Part shown: one piece after another, positions 1-6,461 of the stretch
Layout of the letters: each line of letters starts with the position of its first letter
Numbering within the stretch: position 1 is the stretch's first letter
DNA from: an uncultured Eubacteriales bacterium
GTDB taxonomy: Bacteria > Bacillota > Clostridia > Oscillospirales > Oscillospiraceae
Assembly (NCBI GenBank): GCA_900553135.1
Contig: USCO01000098.1
Coordinates: 1 to 8,135, forward strand
Direction of reading: 5' to 3'
DNA length: 8,135 nucleotides
Program-made: the position numbers and the translations under genes
The notes under the pieces: generated by a model
Told to the model about the DNA's origin: nothing
The model's input: only the letters and a program-made list of their open reading frames with translations
Database searches by the model: none

Positions 1-479
1 TCTCTTGTGATGCCCAGGGTCTGGAGGATGGCCTCCTCCCGTCCCCGCATCTGGACCTTCATGGGACCCTCGTCCATGTGGTCGTAGCCCAGCAGGTGGA
101 GCACCGAGTGGACGGTGAGATAACTCAGCTCCCGCTCCACGCTGTGGCCAAACTCCTCCGCCTGGGCCTGGGCCCGCTCCAGGGACAAACACATGTCTCC
201 CAGGGGGACCAGCCCGGTCTCCGGGTCGGCGTCCTCTTCCCCGGGCTTCTCCCCGGGCTGCAGGTCAAACATGGGAAAGGAAAGCACGTCGGTGGGGCGG
301 TCCACCCCCCGCATATCCAGGTTCACCTGGTGGATGCCCTCATCGTCGGTGAGCAGCACGTTGATCTCGCAGTCAGCCTCCACGCCCTCCGCTTCCAGAG
401 CGGCGGAGATCACCTTCTCCAGCAGCTCCTGGGTGCCAGCGGGGCAGTCTACCTCAGATTCCAATAAAATGCGGTGCAT
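1..479 (-). CDS. ybeY: Endoribonuclease YbeY (rRNA maturation factor), 3' end cut by window edge
   Basis: Partial gene: 159 complete codons are visible from ATG at 479, with no stop before the left edge. YbeY is a zinc-dependent single-strand endoribonuclease of the cytoplasm that takes part in 16S rRNA 3'-end maturation and ribosome quality control. The sequence shows the family hallmark RPTDVLSFP (about residues 61-69) and the metal-binding motif HSVLHLLGYDH, with His124, His128 and His134 as the three zinc ligands. YbeY proteins are usually about 150-170 residues, so only the extreme C terminus should be missing. The start is supported by AGGAGG at 488-493, eight bases upstream. The gene begins 18 bases after the DUF218 gene stop, so it is the last visible member of the ddl operon. 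In many Firmicutes ybeY sits with phoH and era; here it follows a cell-wall/ABC-F cluster instead. Confidence 0.95.
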   Translation of the reverse strand, partial: MHRILLESEVDCPAGTQELLEKVISAALEAEGVEADCEINVLLTDDEGIHQVNLDMRGVDRPTDVLSFPMFDLQPGEKPGEEDADPETGLVPLGDMCLSLERAQAQAEEFGHSVERELSYLTVHSVLHLLGYDHMDEGPMKVQMRGREEAILQTLGITR

Positions 480-497
480 AGTTGACGCCTCCTATCT

Positions 498-1121
498 TCA
501 TCGGTCCAGCAGGAAGGATTTTACCAGGGCCAGAGGCTCCCGGATGTACATTTGGATGCGGGAAGGGATGTGGGAGCTGGGGGCGGCCAGGGTGGATACC
601 TCTCCGTATCCAAACCGCTCCGCCAGCATCCGGGCTCGGGTCAGGTGGAACCCGTTGGATACCACCAGCACGTCGGTCTCCCCCACGTCGATGCCCTCCC
701 GTGCCAGCAGGTCTTTGGAGAAGATCAGATTCTCCTTGGTGTTGGAGGACTGGTCCTCCTGGAAGATCCGGTCCTCCGAGATGCCCCGCTCCTCCAGCCA
801 GCCCGCCATGCAGGCCGCCTCGGAGACAGGCTCGTTGCTGCCTTGGCCCCCAGAGACCACCACCAGGATGTCCGGGTCCTCTTCCAGGTAATCCAGGGCG
901 GTTTTCAGCCGGTCCTGGAGCAGCATGGAGGGCTCTCCCCCGGGCATGACCCGGCACCCCAGGATCACCATGACCTGGGGGTCGCCGGTGATGTGGTTGT
1001 AGGAGCCGTACATCACGGCGGCAAACAGGCCGCAGAAGGACAGCACCCCCACCAGAATGAGGGCAAAGAAGGCCTTGAGCCAGGGGCTCCAGGGTTTCTT
1101 TTGGTGATTTGGTCGTTTCAT
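498..1121 (-). CDS. ElyC/SanA/YdcF-family (DUF218) membrane-anchored protein
   Basis: 207 residues. A basic N terminus (KRPNHQKK) is followed by one hydrophobic segment at about residues 16-38, so the protein is probably anchored with its domain outside the membrane. The rest is a DUF218 domain: strand motif VMVILGCRV (50-58), LQDRLKTAL (68-76), VVVSGGQGSNE (87-97), the acidic/Asn motif EDQSSNTKEN (122-131), and VVSNGFHLTRA (153-163). This order matches the SanA/YdcF/ElyC family. Family members in enterobacteria are linked to envelope barrier function and, for ElyC, peptidoglycan or lipid-carrier metabolism; the exact reaction is not established and I do not assign one. AAGGAG at 1128-1133 precedes the ATG. 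It lies 19 bases after the ABC-F gene and 18 before ybeY, so it is very likely co-transcribed with them. The family is sure, the function is not. Confidence 0.87.
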   Translation of the reverse strand: MKRPNHQKKPWSPWLKAFFALILVGVLSFCGLFAAVMYGSYNHITGDPQVMVILGCRVMPGGEPSMLLQDRLKTALDYLEEDPDILVVVSGGQGSNEPVSEAACMAGWLEERGISEDRIFQEDQSSNTKENLIFSKDLLAREGIDVGETDVLVVSNGFHLTRARMLAERFGYGEVSTLAAPSSHIPSRIQMYIREPLALVKSFLLDR

Positions 1122-1140
1122 AAGCGACTCCTTGGTGCGT

Positions 1141-3060
1141 TCAGCCCCGGGCCTCTTCCAGCTGGGCGGACAGTTCCTCCCACTTGGCGTACAGGCCCAT
1201 CAGTTCCTCCTCCAGGGCCTGCTTCTCTTCGTACAGCTCCTGGAGCTTGACATAGTCGGCGGCGGATTCCTCCACCTGGCTGTCCAGCTGGGCCATGTGC
1301 TCCTCCGCCTTGGCCACTGCCCGCTCGGCGGCGGTCACTTCCTTCTCCAGGTTCTTGGTGCCGCCGGGACGCTTGGGTTTCTCCTTCTTCTCCGCCGGGG
1401 CGGGAGTCTCCTGCTTGGGGGCTGCGGGGGCGGTGGCCGGCTTGCCAAAGGCCCCACGGGCCCGGGCGGCCTGGAATTCCTCATAGGTGCCCTTGAAATC
1501 GGTGATACACCCGTCCTCCAGCAGCCAGATGCGGCTGGCAAAGCGCTCGATAAAGTAGCGGTCGTGGGAGACGAACAGCAGGTTGCCCTCGTACTCCTCC
1601 ACGGCCTCCTCGATCCACTCCCGGCTCTGGATGTCCAGGTGGTTGGTGGGCTCGTCCAAAATGAGCAGGTTGATTTTTGCGTCCATGAGCATACACAGCC
1701 TTAACCGGCTCTGCTCGCCGCCGGACAGGGTGGAGACGGGCTTGAATACGTCCTCTCCCCGGAACTTGAAGGCAGCCAGGCGGTTACGGGCGGTCTGGGC
1801 GGTGCAGTCCAGATCGTAGAGCATGGTATCCACCAGATTGCGCTCCGGGTGGGAGAAGCGGATGATCTGGGGCAGATAGCCGATCTTCACCGTGGGGCCC
1901 ATACGGAGCTTGCCGCTGTCGGGCTCCTCCTCCCCCATGAGGATTTTAATGAGGGTGGATTTTCCGGTGCCGTTATCTCCCAGCAGGGCGATGCGCTCGC
2001 CCCCTGCCACTTCCAGGTTCACGTTGGAAAACAGGGTGCGGTCTCCGAAGGACTTTTTCAGGTTCTTGATGGTGAGTACCTCGTCTCCCCGGAACTCCCG
2101 CTCGCCAAAGCGCACCTCCATCTTCCGCTCCTTCTTGGGGCGGTCGGTGACCCGCATACGCTCGATGCGCTTTTCCATGGACTGGGCCCGCTTGAAGGTC
2201 TTGTCCATACCGGAGTAGGCCCAGGTGCGCAGCTGTTCGGCGGCCTTCTCCAGCTGCTGGATCTTGGCCTGCTCTTTCTCATACCGCTTGAGCTTCTCCT
2301 CGTACCGCCGTTCCTTCTCCACAGCGTAGAAGCTGTAATTGCCCGCGTAAAACTCCCCCTTGCCCTCCTGGATCTCGATGATGCGGTCCACCACCTTGTC
2401 CAGGAAGTAGCGGTCGTGGGAGACGGTGAGCACCGTGCCCTTGAACTTGTCCAGATACTCCTCCAGCCACTCGGTGGCCCGCAGGTCCAGGTGGTTGGTG
2501 GGCTCGTCCAGCAGCAGGATGTCGGTGTCCTCCAGAATGAGCCGGGCCAGGTTCACCCGGGTCTTTTCTCCACCGGACAGGCTGTCGAAGAGCTGCTCCC
2601 GCATGGCCTGGGGGATACTCAGACCGTTGCACACCTTATTGATGCGGGTCTGGGTCTCGTAGCCCCCCGCCGACTCAAAGGCGGCGGAAAGCCGGTCGTA
2701 GCGGGCGAGCAGCTCAGGGCTGTGTTCCTCCCCCATACGGGCTGCCAGCTCTCCCAGCTCCCGCTCCATGTCGTGGAGGGAGGAAAAGGCGGTGGAGAGC
2801 ACGTCCTCCACGGTGTAGCCCTCGGGATACACGGGGATCTGGGAGATGAGCCCCAACCGCTTGCCCGGGGCCAGGACCACCTCGCCCTCGTCATAGTCGA
2901 TGGCTCCCGTCAGGATGCGCAGCAGGGTGGTCTTGCCGCAGCCGTTGGGGCCCAGCAGGCCCACCCGCTGTCCGGTGTCCACCTGAAAGGAGAGGCCGTC
3001 CAATATTTTGTTGCCAACCTCAAATTCCTTGACCAGGTTGGACACTGAAATGTCGATCAT
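1141..3060 (-). CDS. ABC-F family ATPase (YdiF/Uup-type, with C-terminal coiled coil)
   Basis: 639 residues with two ABC ATPase domains and no membrane segments, the layout of ABC-F translation factors, which bind the ribosomal E site and act on stalled or antibiotic-bound ribosomes. Domain 1: Walker A GPNGCGKTT (37-45), signature LSGGE (161-165), Walker B ILLLDE (181-186), switch His215. The charged helical linker between the domains is about 245-310. Domain 2: Walker A GDNGTGKST (361-369), signature LSGGEQ (445-450), LLILDE (465-470), His499. Both domains carry the DEPTNHLD motif typical of ABC-F. An Ala/Pro/Lys-rich tether (about 538-567) leads to a Glu-rich coiled coil (570-636), as in Uup and YdiF, so the length and tail fit the YdiF-like group. 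All catalytic residues are present. The GAGGAAG ribosome binding site overlaps the murF stop nine bases upstream, which suggests translational coupling. Whether it gives antibiotic resistance or is a housekeeping factor cannot be read from the sequence; the envelope/ribosome operon context favours housekeeping. Confidence 0.94.
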   Translation of the reverse strand: MIDISVSNLVKEFEVGNKILDGLSFQVDTGQRVGLLGPNGCGKTTLLRILTGAIDYDEGEVVLAPGKRLGLISQIPVYPEGYTVEDVLSTAFSSLHDMERELGELAARMGEEHSPELLARYDRLSAAFESAGGYETQTRINKVCNGLSIPQAMREQLFDSLSGGEKTRVNLARLILEDTDILLLDEPTNHLDLRATEWLEEYLDKFKGTVLTVSHDRYFLDKVVDRIIEIQEGKGEFYAGNYSFYAVEKERRYEEKLKRYEKEQAKIQQLEKAAEQLRTWAYSGMDKTFKRAQSMEKRIERMRVTDRPKKERKMEVRFGEREFRGDEVLTIKNLKKSFGDRTLFSNVNLEVAGGERIALLGDNGTGKSTLIKILMGEEEPDSGKLRMGPTVKIGYLPQIIRFSHPERNLVDTMLYDLDCTAQTARNRLAAFKFRGEDVFKPVSTLSGGEQSRLRLCMLMDAKINLLILDEPTNHLDIQSREWIEEAVEEYEGNLLFVSHDRYFIERFASRIWLLEDGCITDFKGTYEEFQAARARGAFGKPATAPAAPKQETPAPAEKKEKPKRPGGTKNLEKEVTAAERAVAKAEEHMAQLDSQVEESAADYVKLQELYEEKQALEEELMGLYAKWEELSAQLEEARG

Positions 3061-3069
3061 AGCTTCCTC

Positions 3070-4383
3070 TTATCTCTCTTTGGTCAGTTCCAGCAGCTGG
3101 GCGGTGAGCTCCTCCAGGGCCATGCCCCGGGAGGCTTTTACCAGAATGGTGCTGTCGGGCCGCACCACCTGAGGCAGCACCACGCGGGCGGCCTCCTTGT
3201 CGGCGCAGTAGTACACCGTGGGCACGCCGGCCTCCCGGGCGCCCTTGGCGATGTGCTCGGCCATCTCGCCCACGGCCACCAGGCAGTCGATGCCCCGCTT
3301 GCCCAGGTACTCGCCCACCCCCGCATGGAGGGCGGGAGCAAAGGGTCCCAGCTCAAACATATCACCCAGCACGGCCACCCGCCAGCTGCACCGGCTGTCG
3401 GCCAGCACGCTGATGGCGGCCCGCATGGACTGGGGATTGGCGTTGTAGGTGTCGTCCAGAATGGTGATCTCCTCGGCCCGCTGCAGCAGGTTCATGCGCA
3501 TACGGGTGGGAACGAAGCGGGCCACGCCTTCCTGGATCTCCTCGGGCGTCAGGCCGAAGTGCTCGCCCACCGCCGCGGCGATGAGGGTGGGATAGACCAT
3601 GTGCTCTCCCAGGGCGGGGATCATCAGCTCCCGGTCCATCTTGGGGGTGGTCACCCGGCAGTGGATGTGGCTCACGCCGTCTCCTCCGGTCACCTGGGCC
3701 CGGTAGTCCAGCCCCTCCCCTTTTCCGCAGAACACGGTGTTCACGGGAGTGTTGCCCCGCAGGGTGGAGAGCATATCATCGTCCCCGTTGAGCACCAGCA
3801 GGCCGTTCTCCTTGCGGATGTGGGGCAGCAGCTCGCACTTGGCCTTAAAAATGTTCTCCCGGCTGCCCAGCTTCTCAATGTGGGCGTCGCCGATGTTGGT
3901 GATGACGCCCACCTCGGGCTGGACGATCTCGCCCAGGTAGTCGATCTCCCCGGGCTTGTCCATTCCCATCTCCAGCACCGCCACCTGGTGGCTGCGGTCC
4001 AGGCGCAGCAGGGTCAGGGGCAGGCCGATGTTGTTATTGAAGTTTCCTTCGGTCTTCAGCACCTTGTACTTCACCGAAAGGACGGCGGCGATCATGTCCT
4101 TGGCCGTGGTCTTGCCCACGCTGCCTGTCACCCCCACAAAGGGGATCTGGAAGCGGTTTTTGTACCAGGCGGCCAGGTCCCGCAGGGCCCGCTGGGTGTT
4201 GCCTACCTTAATATAGAATTTTCCTTCCTGGTAGCTGGTGCGCTCCCGGGCGGTAAGACAGCCCGCCGCCCCCGCCTCCAGGGCGGAGTTGATGTAGGCG
4301 TGGCCGTCAAAGCGCTCGCCCACCAGAGGGATGAACAAAGCCCCCTCATGGACGGAGCGGCTGTCCGTATCCACCCGGTCCAC
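3070..4383 (-). CDS. murF: UDP-N-acetylmuramoyl-tripeptide--D-alanyl-D-alanine ligase (MurF), N terminus displaced by a frame break
   Basis: This open frame holds 437 residues of MurF, the cytoplasmic ligase that joins D-Ala-D-Ala to the UDP-MurNAc tripeptide using ATP. Visible motifs: substrate-binding TDSR (6-9) and GERFDGHAY (22-30), P-loop TGSVGKTT (86-93), EGNFNNNIG (112-120), central-domain LEMGM (137-141), and in the C-terminal ligase domain DDTYNANPQSM (310-320), LGDMFELG (339-346) and KASRGMALE (416-424). The frame's first possible start is a GTG at 4383 with no ribosome binding site, and it would remove the N-terminal strand and helix that MurF normally has before TDSR. Those residues exist just upstream in another frame (see 4384-4454), so the true gene probably spans 3070-4454 with one base missing from this sequence. 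It follows ddl, which makes its substrate. Confidence 0.93.
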   Translation of the reverse strand: MDRVDTDSRSVHEGALFIPLVGERFDGHAYINSALEAGAAGCLTARERTSYQEGKFYIKVGNTQRALRDLAAWYKNRFQIPFVGVTGSVGKTTAKDMIAAVLSVKYKVLKTEGNFNNNIGLPLTLLRLDRSHQVAVLEMGMDKPGEIDYLGEIVQPEVGVITNIGDAHIEKLGSRENIFKAKCELLPHIRKENGLLVLNGDDDMLSTLRGNTPVNTVFCGKGEGLDYRAQVTGGDGVSHIHCRVTTPKMDRELMIPALGEHMVYPTLIAAAVGEHFGLTPEEIQEGVARFVPTRMRMNLLQRAEEITILDDTYNANPQSMRAAISVLADSRCSWRVAVLGDMFELGPFAPALHAGVGEYLGKRGIDCLVAVGEMAEHIAKGAREAGVPTVYYCADKEAARVVLPQVVRPDSTILVKASRGMALEELTAQLLELTKER

Positions 4384-4454
4384 GGTCCGGCGTAGGACCC
4401 CAGCAGGGTCCCGTTCACCGCCTCCAAAAGCTCCCGTACTGTGATGGCTTCCAT
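4384..4454 (-). other. murF: Displaced N-terminal codons of murF (out of frame with the main ORF)
   Basis: From ATG at 4454 the sequence reads MEAITVRELLEAVNGTLLG, a normal MurF opening (short strand, helix, then N/G-G-x-L-x-G), and continues SYAGP before running into an unrelated frame. The main MurF frame takes over at VDRVDTDSR. Going from the first frame to the second needs re-reading one base, so one missing base (or two extra) lies roughly in 4384-4401. A likely spot is the run of four G (minus strand) at 4398-4401. Either junction gives about ten residues between the LLG and TDSR motifs, which is close to the spacing in known MurF proteins. The ATG is seven bases past the ddl stop. Whether this is a sequencing/assembly error or a real mutation cannot be decided here. 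Confidence 0.82.
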
Positions 4455-4461
4455 AGAACCG

Positions 4462-5508
4462 TTACGCTCCTTCCTTGCGTGCCTTCAGCGAGGACTCCAC
4501 AATGGTCTCGCACAGGGCGGGGTAGTCCATGCCCACCGCCGCCGCCTCCTGGGGCACCAGGCTGGTGGGGGTCATGCCGGGCAGGGTGTTGATCTCCAGG
4601 AAATAGGCCTCGCCCTCGGGCGTGACGATAAAGTCCGCACGGGCGTACACCGCAAGGCCCAGGGCCTGGAACACAGTCACAGCCGCCTTGCCCACTTCCT
4701 CCTCCCACTCCGCGGGAATCTGGGCGGGGCAGACCTCCAGGGCCGCGCCGGGCTGATACTTGTTCTCGTAGTCATAGAAATCCGCCTGGGGAATGATCTC
4801 AATGGAGGGCAGGGGCTTGTCATTGAGCACGGCCACCTGGATCTCCCGTCCCTTGATATACTGCTCCAGCACGGTGCGGCCGCCCAGGGTGATGCTCTCC
4901 TCCAGGCCACGGCGCAGCTCTTCCTGGGTGTGGGCGATGGTCACGCCGATGGAGGAACCGCTGGCAATGGGCTTGACCACCACGGGCAGCTTGGTCTCTT
5001 TCATCAGCTGCTCCAGGTTCTCCTCCGTCACGGTGACGGTGCGCCAGGCGGGGGTGCGCACCAGGTCGGCCACGATGCGCTTGGTCATATCCTTATCCAT
5101 GGCGATGGCGGAGCCCAGGCAGCCGGAACCGGTATAGGGGATGCCCAGCAGGTCCAGGGTGGCCTGGATGCGGCCATCCTCGCCGCAGGCCCCGTGGAGG
5201 GCCAGGTAGACCACGTCGGCCTGGGCGCACAGGTCCAGCACGCCGGGGCCGATGGCCGAGGGGCTGCGGTCCTTCCGGCTGGAGCGCACCTCAGCCAGGT
5301 CAGGAGCCTTGGGGCTGACATGGAGGTATTCCTGGGGAATGGGCGCCTGGAAGGGGTCCTCCGCCTGGCAGGTCTCCCGGCCGAAAAACAGATCGATCAG
5401 GGCCACAGCGTGTCCCTTGCTCCGCAGAGCCTGACACACCATGGCGCCCGAGGACAGAGATACGTTGCGTTCCGGGCTGAGTCCCCCGGCCAATACCACG
5501 ATTTTCAT
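4462..5508 (-). CDS. ddl: D-alanine--D-alanine ligase
   Basis: 348 residues, the usual length for Ddl, an ATP-grasp enzyme of the cytoplasm that makes the D-Ala-D-Ala dipeptide for peptidoglycan. Motifs in order: GGLSPERNVSLSSG (8-21, first D-Ala site), LHGACGEDG (104-112), GIPYTGSG (122-129), VVKPIASGSSIGV (177-189, ATP and substrate loop), the omega-loop motif DFYDYENKY (243-251), and metal-binding FLEINTLPGMTP (303-314) with Glu305 and Asn307. The omega-loop Tyr251 aligns with the Tyr that marks D-Ala-D-Ala rather than D-Ala-D-Lac (VanA-type) specificity, so this is an ordinary cell-wall ligase. GAGGTG at 5517-5522 lies eight bases before the ATG. It is the first gene of the five-gene run, behind a promoter at 5561-5589, and feeds MurF directly downstream. 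Codon use matches its neighbours. Confidence 0.96.
   Translation of the reverse strand: MKIVVLAGGLSPERNVSLSSGAMVCQALRSKGHAVALIDLFFGRETCQAEDPFQAPIPQEYLHVSPKAPDLAEVRSSRKDRSPSAIGPGVLDLCAQADVVYLALHGACGEDGRIQATLDLLGIPYTGSGCLGSAIAMDKDMTKRIVADLVRTPAWRTVTVTEENLEQLMKETKLPVVVKPIASGSSIGVTIAHTQEELRRGLEESITLGGRTVLEQYIKGREIQVAVLNDKPLPSIEIIPQADFYDYENKYQPGAALEVCPAQIPAEWEEEVGKAAVTVFQALGLAVYARADFIVTPEGEAYFLEINTLPGMTPTSLVPQEAAAVGMDYPALCETIVESSLKARKEGA
4467..4472 (-). promoter_or_regulatory. Ribosome binding site supporting the murF ATG at 4454
   Basis: AAGGAG on the minus strand, inside the last codons of ddl, lies 12 bases before ATG 4454. The spacing is slightly long, but no comparable site precedes the GTG at 4383. 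This supports 4454 as the original murF start and therefore the frame-break interpretation. Confidence 0.6.
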
Positions 5509-5560
5509 AACTTCAACACCTCATTCAGGTATTCTGATTCATTTTATACGCTAATAGGTT

Positions 5561-5589
5561 ATTTTATCACAGCCCCCACAAATACACAA
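5561..5589 (-). promoter_or_regulatory. Probable sigma-A promoter of the ddl operon
   Basis: On the minus strand TTGTGT (5584-5589) and TAAAAT (5561-5566) are separated by 17 bases. A TGA directly before the -10 gives an extended -10 element (TGn), which could offset the weak -35. The site lies in an AT-rich gap that stands out from the GC-rich genes, just past the nif3 terminator and about 50 bases before ddl. A second AT-rich hexamer (TATAAA, near 5543-5548) has no good -35 partner. Confidence 0.6.
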
Positions 5590-5613
5590 TAAGAGGAACC
5601 AATTTTACCTATG

Positions 5614-5641
5614 AAAAAAGGGGCGGTTCCCCGCCCCTTTT
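5614..5641 (-). terminator. Intrinsic terminator after the Nif3-family gene
   Basis: On the minus strand a perfect 7-bp stem GGGGCGG/CCGCCCC (5631-5637 and 5620-5626) with a GGAA loop is followed by six T (5619-5614). Four A before the stem can pair with the T tract and lengthen it. It starts about 22 bases after the nif3 stop and ends before the ddl promoter, so it separates the two units. The A/T flanks could make it work in both directions, but no plus-strand gene ends here. Confidence 0.9.
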
Positions 5642-5663
5642 CTTGCATTTTTCCAGTATGCCC

Positions 5664-6461
5664 TTATAAACTGCCGTAGACTTCCCGGTGCCGCTTGGAA
5701 AGCTCCACCCGCACGCCAGGAAAGCTCTGGGCCAAATACTCCGCCAACGCAGGGCACACCACGTTTTCGGTGGCAAAGTGTCCCGCGTCCATGAGGCTGA
5801 TGCCCATGGCCTTGGCCTGGAGGAACTGGTCGTACTTCACGTCTGCCGTCACAAAGGTGTCACAGCCCGCGGCGGCGGCCTCCGCCAGCATGGAACCGCA
5901 GGAGCCGCCTCCCACCGCCACCCGGTTCACCGGCTTGCCTCCGTCGCAGAAGCGCACCCCGGCGCATCCCAGGGCCTTCTTCACAAAGGCGGCGTAGTCC
6001 TCCGCGCTGCACCCAGGCTTGGCGGAATGTCCCACCCGGCCGATGCCGTAGGGGCGGCCCTCCCGGTCCACGCCCCCCTGCTCCAGCAAGGTGGTCTCCC
6101 CCAGATCCAGGGTCTGGGCCAGGCAGTCGTTCACCCCCGCCTGGGCCGCGTCCAGGTTGGTGTGGGCGCAGATGGCGGCCACGCCCTGCTCCGCCAGGGC
6201 CAGCAGGATCTCCCCCGTCACGCTCTCGTCGGTGAGGGCCTTCACCGGGTGGAAGATCACCGGATGGTGGGACACGATGAGCTGGCACCCCAGCTCCACG
6301 GCCTCCTCCACCACTTCCTTGGTGATGTCCAGGGCCACCAGCAGGGCGCTGACCTCTTTCTCGCCCCGACCCACCAGAAAGCCCGCGTTGTCAAAGTCCA
6401 TCTGGGTCTCAAAGGGGGCCAGACGGTCCACAGCGCTGTAAATGTCCTTTACACTTGCCAT
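5664..6461 (-). CDS. Nif3-like dinuclear metal centre protein (YqfO/YbgI family)
   Basis: 265 residues from ATG 6461. Nif3-family proteins form toroidal hexamers with a dinuclear metal site; some databases label them GTP cyclohydrolase 1 type 2, but the physiological role is unsettled. Visible family motifs: DNAGFLVG (24-31), SHHPVIF with His65 and His66, AHTNLDAAQAGVND with Asp104, and DAGHFATE with His228 and Glu232. These residues match the metal ligand pattern of YbgI. At 265 residues it is the short form, lacking the PII-like middle domain found in Bacillus YqfO (about 370 residues). A GTG in the same frame at 6470 would add three residues but overlaps the ribosome binding site, so ATG 6461 is preferred. 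The gene start overlaps the end of trmK by 13 bases, the conserved trmK-nif3 pairing of Firmicutes, and it ends in a strong terminator. Confidence 0.93.
   Translation of the reverse strand: MASVKDIYSAVDRLAPFETQMDFDNAGFLVGRGEKEVSALLVALDITKEVVEEAVELGCQLIVSHHPVIFHPVKALTDESVTGEILLALAEQGVAAICAHTNLDAAQAGVNDCLAQTLDLGETTLLEQGGVDREGRPYGIGRVGHSAKPGCSAEDYAAFVKKALGCAGVRFCDGGKPVNRVAVGGGSCGSMLAEAAAAGCDTFVTADVKYDQFLQAKAMGISLMDAGHFATENVVCPALAEYLAQSFPGVRVELSKRHREVYGSL

Noticed and set aside
1849..3048. Long plus-strand ORF (about 400 codons) opposite the ABC-F gene
   Set aside because: It is a mirror of the GC-biased codons of a clear ABC-F gene. The protein is low-complexity Leu/Gly/His/Val-rich, with no motif and no ribosome binding site.
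3253..4395. Long plus-strand ORF (about 380 codons) opposite murF
   Set aside because: It is antisense to a gene with complete MurF motifs. Its composition is that of a shadow frame, and no start signal is visible.
4462..5508. Possible vancomycin-resistance (D-Ala-D-Lac) ligase
   Set aside because: The omega-loop motif DFYDYENKY keeps the Tyr of ordinary D-Ala-D-Ala ligases, and no vanH/vanX-type neighbours are present.
4441..5592. Long plus-strand ORF (about 380 codons) opposite ddl
   Set aside because: It is antisense to an intact Ddl. It has His/Gly/Leu-rich shadow composition and runs into the AT-rich regulatory gap without features of its own.
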